A stretch of 64,000 nt of DNA from PALSA-894 sp963734185. GTDB taxonomy: Bacteria > Pseudomonadota > Alphaproteobacteria > Rhizobiales > Xanthobacteraceae. The DNA lies in the NCBI GenBank assembly GCA_963734185.1, contig CAVTGA010000001.1:620001-684000 (forward strand), read 5' to 3'. Below, one piece after another: positions 26,388 through 34,848 of the stretch. The position numbers were made by a program, and so were the translations under genes. Below the pieces are notes generated by a model. It did not search any database and was not told where the DNA came from. It saw only the letters and a program-made list of their open reading frames with translations. Each line of letters opens with the position of its first letter. The stretch's first letter is position 1.

Positions 26388-28223
26388 CTAGGACACGACC
26401 TTGCGCAGCGGCGTCACCTTGCGCGCGTCGAGATGGTCGCCGATGGCCGCGGCGATGAAGCGCGCGGTGATCGGCGTGCCGTCGTAGTGCAGGATCGGCA
26501 CCAGGCGCGCCGGATCGATGCCGCATTCGTTGACGATGAGCGAGCGCAGCTGCGCGTCGCGGTTCTGCTCCACCACGAACACGAAGTCGTGCTCCTTGAT
26601 GAAGTCGGCGACGTCGTGATGGAACGGGAAGCCGCGCACGCGCAGGCGGTCGAGCGGCTTGCCCTGCGCCTCGATCATGTGGATCGCCTCGTCCATCGCC
26701 GGCGCGGTCGAGCCGTAATAGATCACGCCGTGCTTGGCGCCCGTCGCGGCGTCGGCGCGAACCGGACGCGGCACGAGGCTCTTGGCGGTCTCGAACTTGC
26801 GCAGCAGGCGCTGCATGTTGTCGGCGTAGGGGCCGCCTTCCTCGGTATACTTGGCGTAGCGGTCGCGCGAGGTGCCGCGCGTGAAGAACGAGCCCTTGGT
26901 CGGGTGCGCACCCGGAAGGGTGCGGTAGGGGATGCCGTCCTTGTCGACGTCGAGGTAGCGCCCGAAGTCCTTGCCGGCTTCGAGCTCGGCCGCGGTCATG
27001 ATCTTGCCGCGGTCGTAACGGCGCGCGTCGTCCCAGGCGAGCGGCCGGCACAGCCGATGGTTCATGCCGATATCGAGGTCGAGCATGACGAAGATCGGCG
27101 TCTGCAGCCGGTCGGCGAGGTCGAACGACAGCGCGCCGAACTCGAACGCTTCCGCCGGATCCTCGGGGAACAGCAGCACGTGTTTGGTGTCGCCGTGCGA
27201 GGCGTAGGCGCAGCTCGTGACGTCGCATTGCTGCGTGCGCGTCGGCATGCCGGTCGAAGGCCCGGCGCGCTGGACGTCGAAGATCACGGCCGGGATTTCG
27301 GCGAAGTAGGCAAGCCCGATGAACTCCTGCATCAGCGAGATGCCGGGCCCGGAAGTCGCCGTGAAGGCACGCGCGCCGTTCCACGAAGCGCCGATCACCA
27401 TGCCGATCGAGGCAAGCTCGTCCTCGGCCTGGATGATGGCGAAGCGGTTGGTCTTGGTCGCGGCGTCGATCCGGTAGCGGCTACAGTGGCGCTGGAAGGC
27501 CTCGGCCAGCGACGAGGACGGCGTGATCGGATACCAGGCGCATACCGTCGCCCCGCCGTAGACGGCGCCGAGCGCGGCCGCGCTGTTGCCCTCGATGAAA
27601 ATACGGTCGCCGACCGCGTTGACGCGCTTGAGCCGCAGGCCGATCGGACATTTCAGGTTCTTGAGCGCGTATTCGCGCCCCATGTGCAAGGCGTGCACGT
27701 TCGGCTCGATCAGCGTGCTCTTGGACTTGAATTGCTCGGCGATCAGCTTCTCCAGCACGCCGACCTCCATGTCGAGCAGGGCGGAGAGCACGCCGAGGTA
27801 GATGATGTTCTTGAACAGCTGGCGCTGGCGCGGATCGATGTATTCGCGATTGCAGATTTCCGTCAGCGGCACGCCGATCACGGTGATGTCGCTGCGGAAA
27901 CGCGAGGCCGGCATCGGCCTGGTCGAGTCGTAGAACAGGTAGCCGCCGGGCTCGAGCGAGGCGACGTCCTTGTCCCAGGTCTGCGGGTTCATCGCCACCA
28001 TCAGGTCGACGCCGCCGCGCGCGCCGAGATGGCCGGCTTCGGTGACGCGCACCTCGTACCAGGTCGGCAGCCCCTGGATGTTGGAGGGGAAGATGTTGCG
28101 CGGTGAAACCGGTACGCCCATGCGCATGACGGCGCGGGCAAACAGCTCGTTGGCGCTGGCCGAGCCCGAGCCGTTGACGTTGGCGAACCGGACGACGAAG
28201 TCGTTTACGCTCTCGATCGGCAT
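26388..28223 (-). CDS. korA: 2-oxoacid:ferredoxin oxidoreductase, fused gamma-alpha subunit
   Basis: 611 residues. The first 190 or so are the gamma domain (VNDFVVRFANVNGSGSASAN, with RNIFPSNIQGLPTWYEVRV), joined to the alpha pyrophosphate/pyrimidine domains (GNSAAALGAVYGGATVCAWY, then ATSGPGISLMQEF). Such gamma-alpha fusions are typical of KorA. Its start overlaps the upstream flavoprotein gene by 19 bases. With KorB it forms the oxidoreductase. Confidence 0.9.
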   Translation of the reverse strand: MPIESVNDFVVRFANVNGSGSASANELFARAVMRMGVPVSPRNIFPSNIQGLPTWYEVRVTEAGHLGARGGVDLMVAMNPQTWDKDVASLEPGGYLFYDSTRPMPASRFRSDITVIGVPLTEICNREYIDPRQRQLFKNIIYLGVLSALLDMEVGVLEKLIAEQFKSKSTLIEPNVHALHMGREYALKNLKCPIGLRLKRVNAVGDRIFIEGNSAAALGAVYGGATVCAWYPITPSSSLAEAFQRHCSRYRIDAATKTNRFAIIQAEDELASIGMVIGASWNGARAFTATSGPGISLMQEFIGLAYFAEIPAVIFDVQRAGPSTGMPTRTQQCDVTSCAYASHGDTKHVLLFPEDPAEAFEFGALSFDLADRLQTPIFVMLDLDIGMNHRLCRPLAWDDARRYDRGKIMTAAELEAGKDFGRYLDVDKDGIPYRTLPGAHPTKGSFFTRGTSRDRYAKYTEEGGPYADNMQRLLRKFETAKSLVPRPVRADAATGAKHGVIYYGSTAPAMDEAIHMIEAQGKPLDRLRVRGFPFHHDVADFIKEHDFVFVVEQNRDAQLRSLIVNECGIDPARLVPILHYDGTPITARFIAAAIGDHLDARKVTPLRKVVS

Positions 28224-29995
28224 GCCGTTTCCGCGTTCGTCATTTCAATGAGGTATTTTTGCATATCCCAGGCGCCGGTCGGGCAGCGCTCGGCGCACAG
28301 GCCGCAGTGCAGGCACACGTCCTCGTCCTTCACCATGACGCGGCCGGTCTTGAGATTGTCGGCGACGTAGAGGTCCTGGGTCAGGTTCTGCGCCGGCGCC
28401 TTGAGGCGCGTGCGCAAGTCCGCTTCCTCGCCGTTCGCCGTGAACGTGATGCAGTCCATCGGACAGATGTCGACGCAGGCGTCGCACTCGATGCAGAGCT
28501 GGCCGGTGAACACGGTCTGAACGTCGCAGTTCAGGCAACGCTGCGCTTCCGCGAAGGCGAGCTTGTCGTCATAGCCAAGCTCGACCTCGGTGCGGATGTC
28601 TTTGAGCGCGATGATGTTGTCGCGCGTCGGCACGCGGTAGCGCTTGTCGTTCGCGATGTCGTTGTCGTAGGACCACTCGTGGATGCCCATCTTCTGGCTG
28701 ACGACCTCGACCGCGGGCAGGGGGCGGTCGTTGATGTCCTCGCCGGACAGAAATTTGTCGATCGAGACCGCGGCCTCGTGGCCGTGCGCCACCGCCCAGA
28801 TGATGTTCTTCGGACCGAAGGCGGCGTCGCCGCCGAAGAACACCTTGGGATTGGTCGAGACGAATGTCGTCGTGTCGACCTGGGGCATGTCCCACTGGTC
28901 GAACTCGATCCCGATGTCGCGCTCGATCCACGGGAAGGCGTTTTCCTGGCCGACCGCGACCAGCACGTCGTCACATTCGAAATGCTGGTCGCCCTCGCCC
29001 GCGGGCACCAGCTTGCGGCGGCCCTTGGCGTCGTATTCGGCCTTGACCTTCTCGAACGTCACGCCGGTGAGCTTGCCGTTGTCGTGGGTGAACTCCTTCG
29101 GCACGAGGAAATTGTGGATCGGGATGCCCTCGTGCATCGCGTCCTCCTTCTCCCAGGGGGACGCCTTCATCTCCTCGAAGCCGGAGCGCACGATCACCTT
29201 CACGTCCTCGCCGCCGAGCCGGCGCGAGGAGCGGCAGCAGTCCATGGCGGTATTGCCGCCGCCGAGAACAATCACGCGCCGGCCGATCTTGGTGACGTGG
29301 CCGAACGAGACCGAGGACAGCCAGTCGATGCCGATGTGGATGTTCTTGGCTGCTTCCTGGCGGCCCGGGATGTCGAGCTCGCGGCCGCGCGGGGCGCCGG
29401 AACCGACGAAGATCGCGTCCCAGCCCTCGGCCAGCAGGCTCTTGAGGCTGTTGACCGGCCGTCCGCCGCGGAACTCGACGCCGAGGTCGAGGATGTAGTT
29501 GCACTCCTCGTCGATCACCTTGTCGGGCAGGCGGAACTTGGGGATCTGCGAGCGCATCATGCCGCCGGAGCGGAAGTCGCCGTCGAACACCACGCATTCG
29601 TAGCCCATGGGCGCAAGGTCGCGTGCGACCGTGAGCGAGGCCGGGCCGCCGCCAACAAGGGCAATGCGCTTGCCGTTCTTCTTCTCGGGAGGCTTGGGCA
29701 GGCGCTCGCGGATGTCGCCCTTGTAGTCGGCGGCGACCCGCTTCAGGCGGCAGATCGCGACCGGCTCCTTTTCTATGCGGCCGCGCCGGCAGGCCGGCTC
29801 GCACGGCCGGTCGCACGTGCGCCCCAGGATCCCGGGAAACACGTTGGATTTCCAATTGACCATATAGGCGTCGCTGTAGCGGCCCGCCGCGATCAACCGG
29901 ATGTATTCGGGAACCGGAGTGTGGGCCGGACACGCCCATTGGCAATCCACGACCTTGTGGAAATAGTCCGGTGCAGAAATGTCGGTAAGTTTCAT
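28205..29995 (-). CDS. NADPH:acceptor oxidoreductase, GltD-like, with C-terminal 4Fe-4S domains
   Basis: 596 residues. An N-terminal cysteine region CQWACPAHTPVPEY and CDRPCEPACRRG typical of GltD-like iron-sulfur domains is followed by an FAD site (LVGGGPASLTVARDL) and an NADPH site (VLGGGNTAMDC). The last 100 residues hold two ferredoxin-like clusters, CIECDACVDICPMDC and CLHCGLCAERCPTG. It likely moves electrons between NADPH and the ferredoxin used by KorAB. The ATG at 29995 has AGGAGG directly upstream; a longer frame to 30124 lacks homology. First gene of the operon. Confidence 0.88.
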   Translation of the reverse strand: MKLTDISAPDYFHKVVDCQWACPAHTPVPEYIRLIAAGRYSDAYMVNWKSNVFPGILGRTCDRPCEPACRRGRIEKEPVAICRLKRVAADYKGDIRERLPKPPEKKNGKRIALVGGGPASLTVARDLAPMGYECVVFDGDFRSGGMMRSQIPKFRLPDKVIDEECNYILDLGVEFRGGRPVNSLKSLLAEGWDAIFVGSGAPRGRELDIPGRQEAAKNIHIGIDWLSSVSFGHVTKIGRRVIVLGGGNTAMDCCRSSRRLGGEDVKVIVRSGFEEMKASPWEKEDAMHEGIPIHNFLVPKEFTHDNGKLTGVTFEKVKAEYDAKGRRKLVPAGEGDQHFECDDVLVAVGQENAFPWIERDIGIEFDQWDMPQVDTTTFVSTNPKVFFGGDAAFGPKNIIWAVAHGHEAAVSIDKFLSGEDINDRPLPAVEVVSQKMGIHEWSYDNDIANDKRYRVPTRDNIIALKDIRTEVELGYDDKLAFAEAQRCLNCDVQTVFTGQLCIECDACVDICPMDCITFTANGEEADLRTRLKAPAQNLTQDLYVADNLKTGRVMVKDEDVCLHCGLCAERCPTGAWDMQKYLIEMTNAETACRSRA

Positions 29996-30250
29996 TTCCT
30001 CCTCGGAAGACGCAACTGCCGACGGAAACGGCGCGCGTCGCGGAACCCTCTCCCCCGGCTCGATTCTTGGATCGAGGCCGCGGCGAATGTAGAGGAGGAG
30101 GGGTCCGAATGCCACCGCTACCAACGTCGCGACTGGGCCTTTTTTAGCCTATGCTGAAGCCGGAAACTAAGGTTGTCCGGTGGGCGAAATAGCGCATCGC
30201 GCGTGGCTGCGCGGGCGATTCAAGGTGTCTCGTTAAGCCATTGAGATCGT

Positions 30251-31633
30251 TCAATCTTTCAAGTCCACCAAGCGGCCGATCGCGGTTCGGTCGGTCTTGC
30301 CGGTGCGCCCGACCGGCAAGCTATCGCGGATATGGATCGCGTCGGGGAGTTTGTAGCGCTCGATGTAGTCGGCGGCCCACGCCCGGATCGCTTGCGCGTC
30401 GGGCGCGGTTCCCGCGCGTGGCACGATGACCGCGTGAATGCGCTCGCCGAGGCGGGCGTCGGCCACGCCGGCGCACAACACGGCCGCGATGTCGGGGTGC
30501 CGCGCGAGCACGCCTTCGACTTCGAGCGGCGCGATCTTGTAGCCGCCGCGCGAGATGATGTCGTTGGCGCGGCCGGTAAGCTCGACGCGGCCGTCGGCAC
30601 GTTGGCGTGCCAGATCGCCGGTGCGCAAGAAGCCGTCTGCGAAGGCGGCCTGGGTCAGATCGTGCGCGTCGAGATAGCCGAGCATGCCGAACGGCGTCCT
30701 GACCTGCAGTTCTCCGCCGACGCCGGTATCCGGCGCGATGCGGTAGGCGACGCGCTCGGTCGGCGCGCCGATCGTGCCGATGCCGGCCGGCTGGTCGGCG
30801 GGCATGAGGCAGAAGTCGCACGCGCCGGTTTCGGTCAGTCCGTAAAGATCGGTTATGCCGGCCCGCGGCAGCATCGCGCGGATCGCGTGGGTGAGGGCGG
30901 CGCCGAGCGGTTCGCCGCCGGTCAAGATTGCGTGCAGGCCGGGAGCCGGCGCTGGAGGTTCGGCGCCAAGAGTCCGCAGCATGGTGGGCACGCAGGCCGC
31001 GACCGTGGCGGTGTTGAATGCCGCGCCGGCCGCCGCAGCGGAGAACTTCGGCAAAAGATGCAGCCGCGCTCCGCTCGTGATCGTGAGCAGGCTCACCCAG
31101 ATGCCGAAAATGAAAGTGAGCTGCAGCGGCACGAGCACGGTGTCGTCCGCGCGGATACCGATGAGGCGCGACAGCACGGCGATTTTCCCGGCCAGGCGGG
31201 CATGACCGATGACCACGCCTTTCGGCTCCCCGGTGCTGCCGGAGGTGAACACGATCAAAGCCGCACCATGCAGCAACGGCCGCTCCGGCGGCCGTGCTGG
31301 CGCCATGTCCCCGACGGTCGTCTCGTCGACCATGAAGCGCGCGCCGGTTCTCAGCCGCAGCGCGGACATGACATGCGCGGGTGTCGCCATGTGAACCGGA
31401 ACCGCCACGGCGCCGGCCCGCCACACGCCGAGCAAGGCGGCGAGATCGGCCGGCCGGTTGCCGATCATCACGTGTACCGGTTCGTCGGGAGCGACACCGC
31501 CGCGCGCAAGATCGCGCGCGATACGGTCCGCAATCGCCCGCAACTCGGACGCTTCCAAGCGGGTACCGGCCGAAACGATCGACGGACTGCGCGTGCGCAA
31601 GCCCTCGTCCAGCAGCGCGGCAAGCGTGTTCAC
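30251..31633 (-). CDS. AMP-dependent acyl-CoA synthetase/ligase
   Basis: 460 residues, a little short for the family (about 500-550). The adenylation core motif FTSGSTGEPKGV, the YGLTETGACDF region, the GDLARQRADGRVELTGR hinge and the C-terminal catalytic Lys in VGRTGKTDRTAI are visible. It activates a carboxylic acid to acyl-AMP and then to acyl-CoA; chain type unknown. It overlaps the enoyl-CoA hydratase gene by four bases, so the two act in one degradation or activation pathway. Confidence 0.85.
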   Translation of the reverse strand: MNTLAALLDEGLRTRSPSIVSAGTRLEASELRAIADRIARDLARGGVAPDEPVHVMIGNRPADLAALLGVWRAGAVAVPVHMATPAHVMSALRLRTGARFMVDETTVGDMAPARPPERPLLHGAALIVFTSGSTGEPKGVVIGHARLAGKIAVLSRLIGIRADDTVLVPLQLTFIFGIWVSLLTITSGARLHLLPKFSAAAAGAAFNTATVAACVPTMLRTLGAEPPAPAPGLHAILTGGEPLGAALTHAIRAMLPRAGITDLYGLTETGACDFCLMPADQPAGIGTIGAPTERVAYRIAPDTGVGGELQVRTPFGMLGYLDAHDLTQAAFADGFLRTGDLARQRADGRVELTGRANDIISRGGYKIAPLEVEGVLARHPDIAAVLCAGVADARLGERIHAVIVPRAGTAPDAQAIRAWAADYIERYKLPDAIHIRDSLPVGRTGKTDRTAIGRLVDLKD

Positions 31634-32469
31634 GCGGCCGGACCGGCGAAGCGCGCATCGCGCCAGGCAAGCGCGGCGCGCAGGCCTTCGCGCCGTGCGA
31701 TCTCCATGAACGCGATCTTGTCGGGCGAGCCCTTGCCTTCGATCGCAAGATCGATGGCCAGCGCCGCCTCCAATGCATCCATCATGCCTTGCGCCTCGAA
31801 CGCACCGTTGATGGCCCGCTTGGTCTGGCGTACCAGTTCGGGATCGATCGTGGCGATATGGCGCGCGAACGAAAGCGCGGCGTTATCGAGTTCGCCGTCG
31901 GCGACGATGCGGTTGACGATGCCGAGTGCGTGGGCGCGCTCCACGGAAATCCGGTCTTCGCCGGTGAGGATGATCTCCTTGGCGATCTTCGGGCCGACCA
32001 TCCAGGGCAACAGCATCACCACGATGCCGGCGCCGAATTTCAACTCGGGCTCGCCGAAGAATGCGTTCTCCGCCGCGATCGTGACGTCGCAGGCGAGCGC
32101 AAGCTCGAACGCGCCGGCAAGGCATGCCCCGCGCACGGCCGCGATGGTCGGCTTCGGGCACCGCCAGAAGCGGATGACGGTGTCGAAATCGCGCCGCAGG
32201 ATCGTCCGCCATTGCTCGACTCCGGTCGGCCGGCGTTCCATCTGCTCCTTGAGATCGAAGCCGGACGAGAATGCCGTGCCGGCGCCGGTGACGATGATGA
32301 CGCGGATCGCGCGGTCCGCCTCGGCGTGATCGAGCGCGGCGCAAATCTCTTCCAGCATGACCTGATTGAGCGCATTTACCCGTCCCGGGCGGTCGAGCGT
32401 GATGCGTCCGACCGGCCCGATCGGCTGGTAGCGAATGGTGGAGAAATCCATCGTGGTATCCGCCGTCAT
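31630..32469 (-). CDS. Enoyl-CoA hydratase/isomerase family protein
   Basis: 279 residues of the crotonase fold. The oxyanion-hole segments TGAGTAFSSGFDLKE and RGACLAGAFELALACD are clear; the latter lacks a Glu at the classic first position (AGAFELA), so hydratase activity is not assured. ATG 32469 follows GGGAG; longer start at 32520 lacks a binding site. It is upstream of and coupled to the acyl-CoA ligase gene. Confidence 0.82.
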   Translation of the reverse strand: MTADTTMDFSTIRYQPIGPVGRITLDRPGRVNALNQVMLEEICAALDHAEADRAIRVIIVTGAGTAFSSGFDLKEQMERRPTGVEQWRTILRRDFDTVIRFWRCPKPTIAAVRGACLAGAFELALACDVTIAAENAFFGEPELKFGAGIVVMLLPWMVGPKIAKEIILTGEDRISVERAHALGIVNRIVADGELDNAALSFARHIATIDPELVRQTKRAINGAFEAQGMMDALEAALAIDLAIEGKGSPDKIAFMEIARREGLRAALAWRDARFAGPAA

Positions 32470-32570
32470 CGCGACTCCCGGACTTCGGCCCCCGGCGGCA
32501 GCGAAGTCAAGCTTGCGCAATGCGCGTGCGGCAGTGCAAATGCGCCGGCGCCTTGAACGGGAACGGATCG

Positions 32571-33263
32571 TTGAAGCTCGTCATCTTCGATTGCGACGGA
32601 ACACTGGTCGACAGCCAGCATATGATCGTCGCGGCCATGCAGGAGGTCTATGCGGCGCACGGCATCGCCCTCCCGCCGCGCGAGACGCTGCTTTCGGCGG
32701 TCGGTCTGTCGCTGCCGCAGGCATTCGAGCAGCTTGCCGACGGCGCGCCGTTCCCGGTTGCCGCCATGGTTGAGCGCTACAAGGCGGCGTTCCAGGCGAT
32801 GCGGAGCGCCGAGGTGCATCAGCTCGAGCCGCTCTATCCGGGCGCGGCGGAGGCGATTGCGGCGCTGGCGCGGCGCAGCGACGTGGTGCTCGGGGTAGCG
32901 ACCGGCAAGTCGCAGCGCGGGGTGCGCATGGTGCTCGGCCGCCACGGATTGCTCGATCATTTCATCACCATCAAAACGGCGGACGACGCGCCCTCCAAGC
33001 CTGATCCCGGCATGGTGCTCGCCGCCATGCGCGAAACTGGCGTGCATCGAGCCGATACCGTGGTGGTCGGCGACACCGCCTACGATATGGCGATGGCGCG
33101 CGCCGCCGGGGTCGCGGGCATCGGCGTGAGCTGGGGTTATCACGCGGCCGCCCGCCTAATGGAGGCCGGCGCGCACACCGTCATCGACCGATTCGATTCA
33201 CTCCTGCCCGTGCTTCAGGACTTATGGCGGCCGGCAGGCCCCGCGCGGGTCGCAGGCGGGTAA
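32571..33263 (+). CDS. HAD-family hydrolase, phosphoglycolate phosphatase-like
   Basis: 230 residues from a TTG start (LKLVIFDCDGTLVDS). The four HAD motifs are visible: FDCDGT with the nucleophile Asp, VLGVATGKS, the Lys in PSKPDPGM and VVGDTAYDMAMA. A small cap domain lies between motifs I and II. It hydrolyses small phosphate esters; substrate unknown. An in-frame ATG at 32520 would add 17 residues unlike the family and has no ribosome binding site. It is divergent from the enoyl-CoA hydratase gene. Confidence 0.82.
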   Translation: MKLVIFDCDGTLVDSQHMIVAAMQEVYAAHGIALPPRETLLSAVGLSLPQAFEQLADGAPFPVAAMVERYKAAFQAMRSAEVHQLEPLYPGAAEAIAALARRSDVVLGVATGKSQRGVRMVLGRHGLLDHFITIKTADDAPSKPDPGMVLAAMRETGVHRADTVVVGDTAYDMAMARAAGVAGIGVSWGYHAAARLMEAGAHTVIDRFDSLLPVLQDLWRPAGPARVAGG

Positions 33264-33642
33264 CGGCCCGCTGTTTTGCGCTGCAAAACGGATTGGTGCA
33301 GTGCGTACGGCGCAGATTGCTTCAAGCTTCAAGTATTTGGTGATCAGACGAATATGTCGCCCTCGGGTCCAACTGGAGTCGATTGTTTCAAAACCGCCCC
33401 TTGCGCAGGGAATGGTTCAATGAGCTAACGGCTGGAACCAAAACAATTCTGGAATAACCACATAATGCCTTATGCGTCTGCGGCAGGGCACTTCCGCAAG
33501 GCATGTCAAAATAAATCTGAACCCGGCCGCAATCTGCGTGTTGACTGCCAAGCGCGCGTGATTTGCCGGCCGTATTGCGTAGCGCCTCTTGTAAATCAAC
33601 AGGACTTTGGTCGAGACGTCCCCCGACCGTTCGGAGAACGCC
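33264..33642. other. Gene-free gap of about 380 bases with a hairpin, low GC
   Basis: No convincing coding frame. Visibly less GC-rich than its neighbours. A possible stem pairs TGCCTT (33466-33471) with AAGGCA (33498-33503) and inside it TGCGG (33479-33483) with CCGCA (33494-33498). No match to a known RNA is recognised. Confidence 0.35.
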
Positions 33643-33876
33643 ATGACGCCAGCCCGCTATTTTCTCGTGCAACACGCGGACGAGTGGATCATTCAGTACG
33701 GCGACGAGGAATTCGGCCCCTACAAGAGCCAAGCCGAAGCCATGCTGTTTGCCGTGGAGGCCGCGCGCAATCTCGCCGCGCGCGGCACCGAGGCGGAAGT
33801 CTGCCTCGTGGGCGAGAACGGGTCTTTCCACGCCGAGTGGAGCAACCGACCGGCCGAGCTGGCGGCCACCGCCTGA
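33643..33876 (+). CDS. Small DUF2188-like protein
   Basis: 77 residues beginning MTPARYFLVQHADEWIIQYG. The segment DEEFGPYKSQAEAMLFAVEAA resembles short alphaproteobacterial DUF2188-type proteins, which lack a known function. Start ATG 33643 is preceded by GGAGAACGCC; the frame is open to 33607. It lies 78 bases before the ATP12-type chaperone gene. Confidence 0.7.
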   Translation: MTPARYFLVQHADEWIIQYGDEEFGPYKSQAEAMLFAVEAARNLAARGTEAEVCLVGENGSFHAEWSNRPAELAATA

Positions 33877-33954
33877 TCCTGCGGCCGACGCACAAGTTCA
33901 CTTATCAGCGTCGAATGCTTATCTCGCTTCCGCGGAGCGGGGTAAGCTTTCGGC

Positions 33955-34725
33955 ATGCGTGAGATCTTCGAAGACATTTTCCCAACGGCGCTGCTCGATC
34001 CGATCGAGGCCGCACGGCGCTCGGTGCGGCCGCAACTGCGCAAGCGGTTCTATGATCGCGTGGACGTCGCCGAAGGGGAGGGCTTTCACGTCACCCTCGA
34101 CGGCCGTCCGGTCAAAACCCCGGCACGACGGCTGCTCGCCGCCCCGACTCATGAGCTGGCCGCGGCGGTCGCGGCCGAATGGCAGGCGCAGGGCCCGCAT
34201 GTCGATCCCGCCAGGATGCCGCTGACCCGGCTTGCCAATGCGATCATCGACGGCGTCGCGGCGGCACCCGCTGAGGTGCGCGCCGAGATCGTCAAGTATC
34301 TCGGTTCCGATCTGCTGTTCTATCGGGCCGCCGCGCCGGAGGGGCTGGTGGCGCTGCAGCAGCGCTACTGGGACCCGCTCCTGGTTTGGGCGCGCGATGA
34401 TCTCGGCGCACGCTTCGTGCTGAGCGAGGGCGTGGTGTTCGTGGCGCAGCCCCCTGGCGCCGTCGCGGCGGCAGCCAGCGCGATTCCGGCCGATCCCTGG
34501 CGGCTAGGCGCGGTTCATTCGCTCATGACGCTCACCGGCTCGGCGCTGATCGCGTTCGGTGTCCTGCACCGCCGTCTCGATATCGAGGCGGCGTGGCAGG
34601 CTGCCCATGTCGACGAGGATTGGAACATGCAGCAGTGGGGGCGCGACGAACTCGCGCTCGAGCGGCGTACCGCACGCTTTGCCGAGGCAAGCGCCGCGAC
34701 GACGGTGCTGGCCCTGGTGCCCTGA
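33955..34725 (+). CDS. ATP12-family chaperone for F1 ATP synthase assembly
   Basis: 256 residues. Conserved segments include KRFYDRVDVAEGEGFHVTLDGRPVKTP, an AAEWQAQGPHVDPARMPLTRLAN stretch and IVKYLGSDLLFYRA. In mitochondria ATP12 binds F1 alpha before assembly; alphaproteobacterial members are presumed homologous in role. Its last codons overlap a palindromic repeat (34714-34773), so the C-terminal LVP and the stop are encoded in the repeat. Confidence 0.88.
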   Translation: MREIFEDIFPTALLDPIEAARRSVRPQLRKRFYDRVDVAEGEGFHVTLDGRPVKTPARRLLAAPTHELAAAVAAEWQAQGPHVDPARMPLTRLANAIIDGVAAAPAEVRAEIVKYLGSDLLFYRAAAPEGLVALQQRYWDPLLVWARDDLGARFVLSEGVVFVAQPPGAVAAAASAIPADPWRLGAVHSLMTLTGSALIAFGVLHRRLDIEAAWQAAHVDEDWNMQQWGRDELALERRTARFAEASAATTVLALVP

Positions 34726-34773
34726 ACTCGAAGTTCGCACACGGCTTGGCGAACCTCGGAATCGGGACACTGG
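34714..34773. repeat. Palindromic repeat copy 1 (GAAGTTCGC family), overlaps ATP12 gene end
   Basis: Left arm CTGGTGCCCTGAACTCGAAG then TTCGC, right arm GCGAACCTCGGAATCGG then GACACTGG, an imperfect inverted pair. It shares the CGAAGTTCGC and CACTAG/CTGG ends with two elements at 62004-62079 and 62093-62169. It contains the stop codon of the preceding gene. Confidence 0.7.
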
Positions 34774-34848
34774 CGTGACGCCTGCGTTCAAGGAAAATTA
34801 ACGATCGCTTCATCGGCGCGGCCTTAAGGTCGATCCGAGGACCGCGCC

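Noticed and set aside
26346..30157. Long + frames of 586 and 632 codons opposite korA and the flavoprotein
   Set aside because: Same effect of codon bias; the opposite strand shows cofactor motifs and coherent operon spacing.
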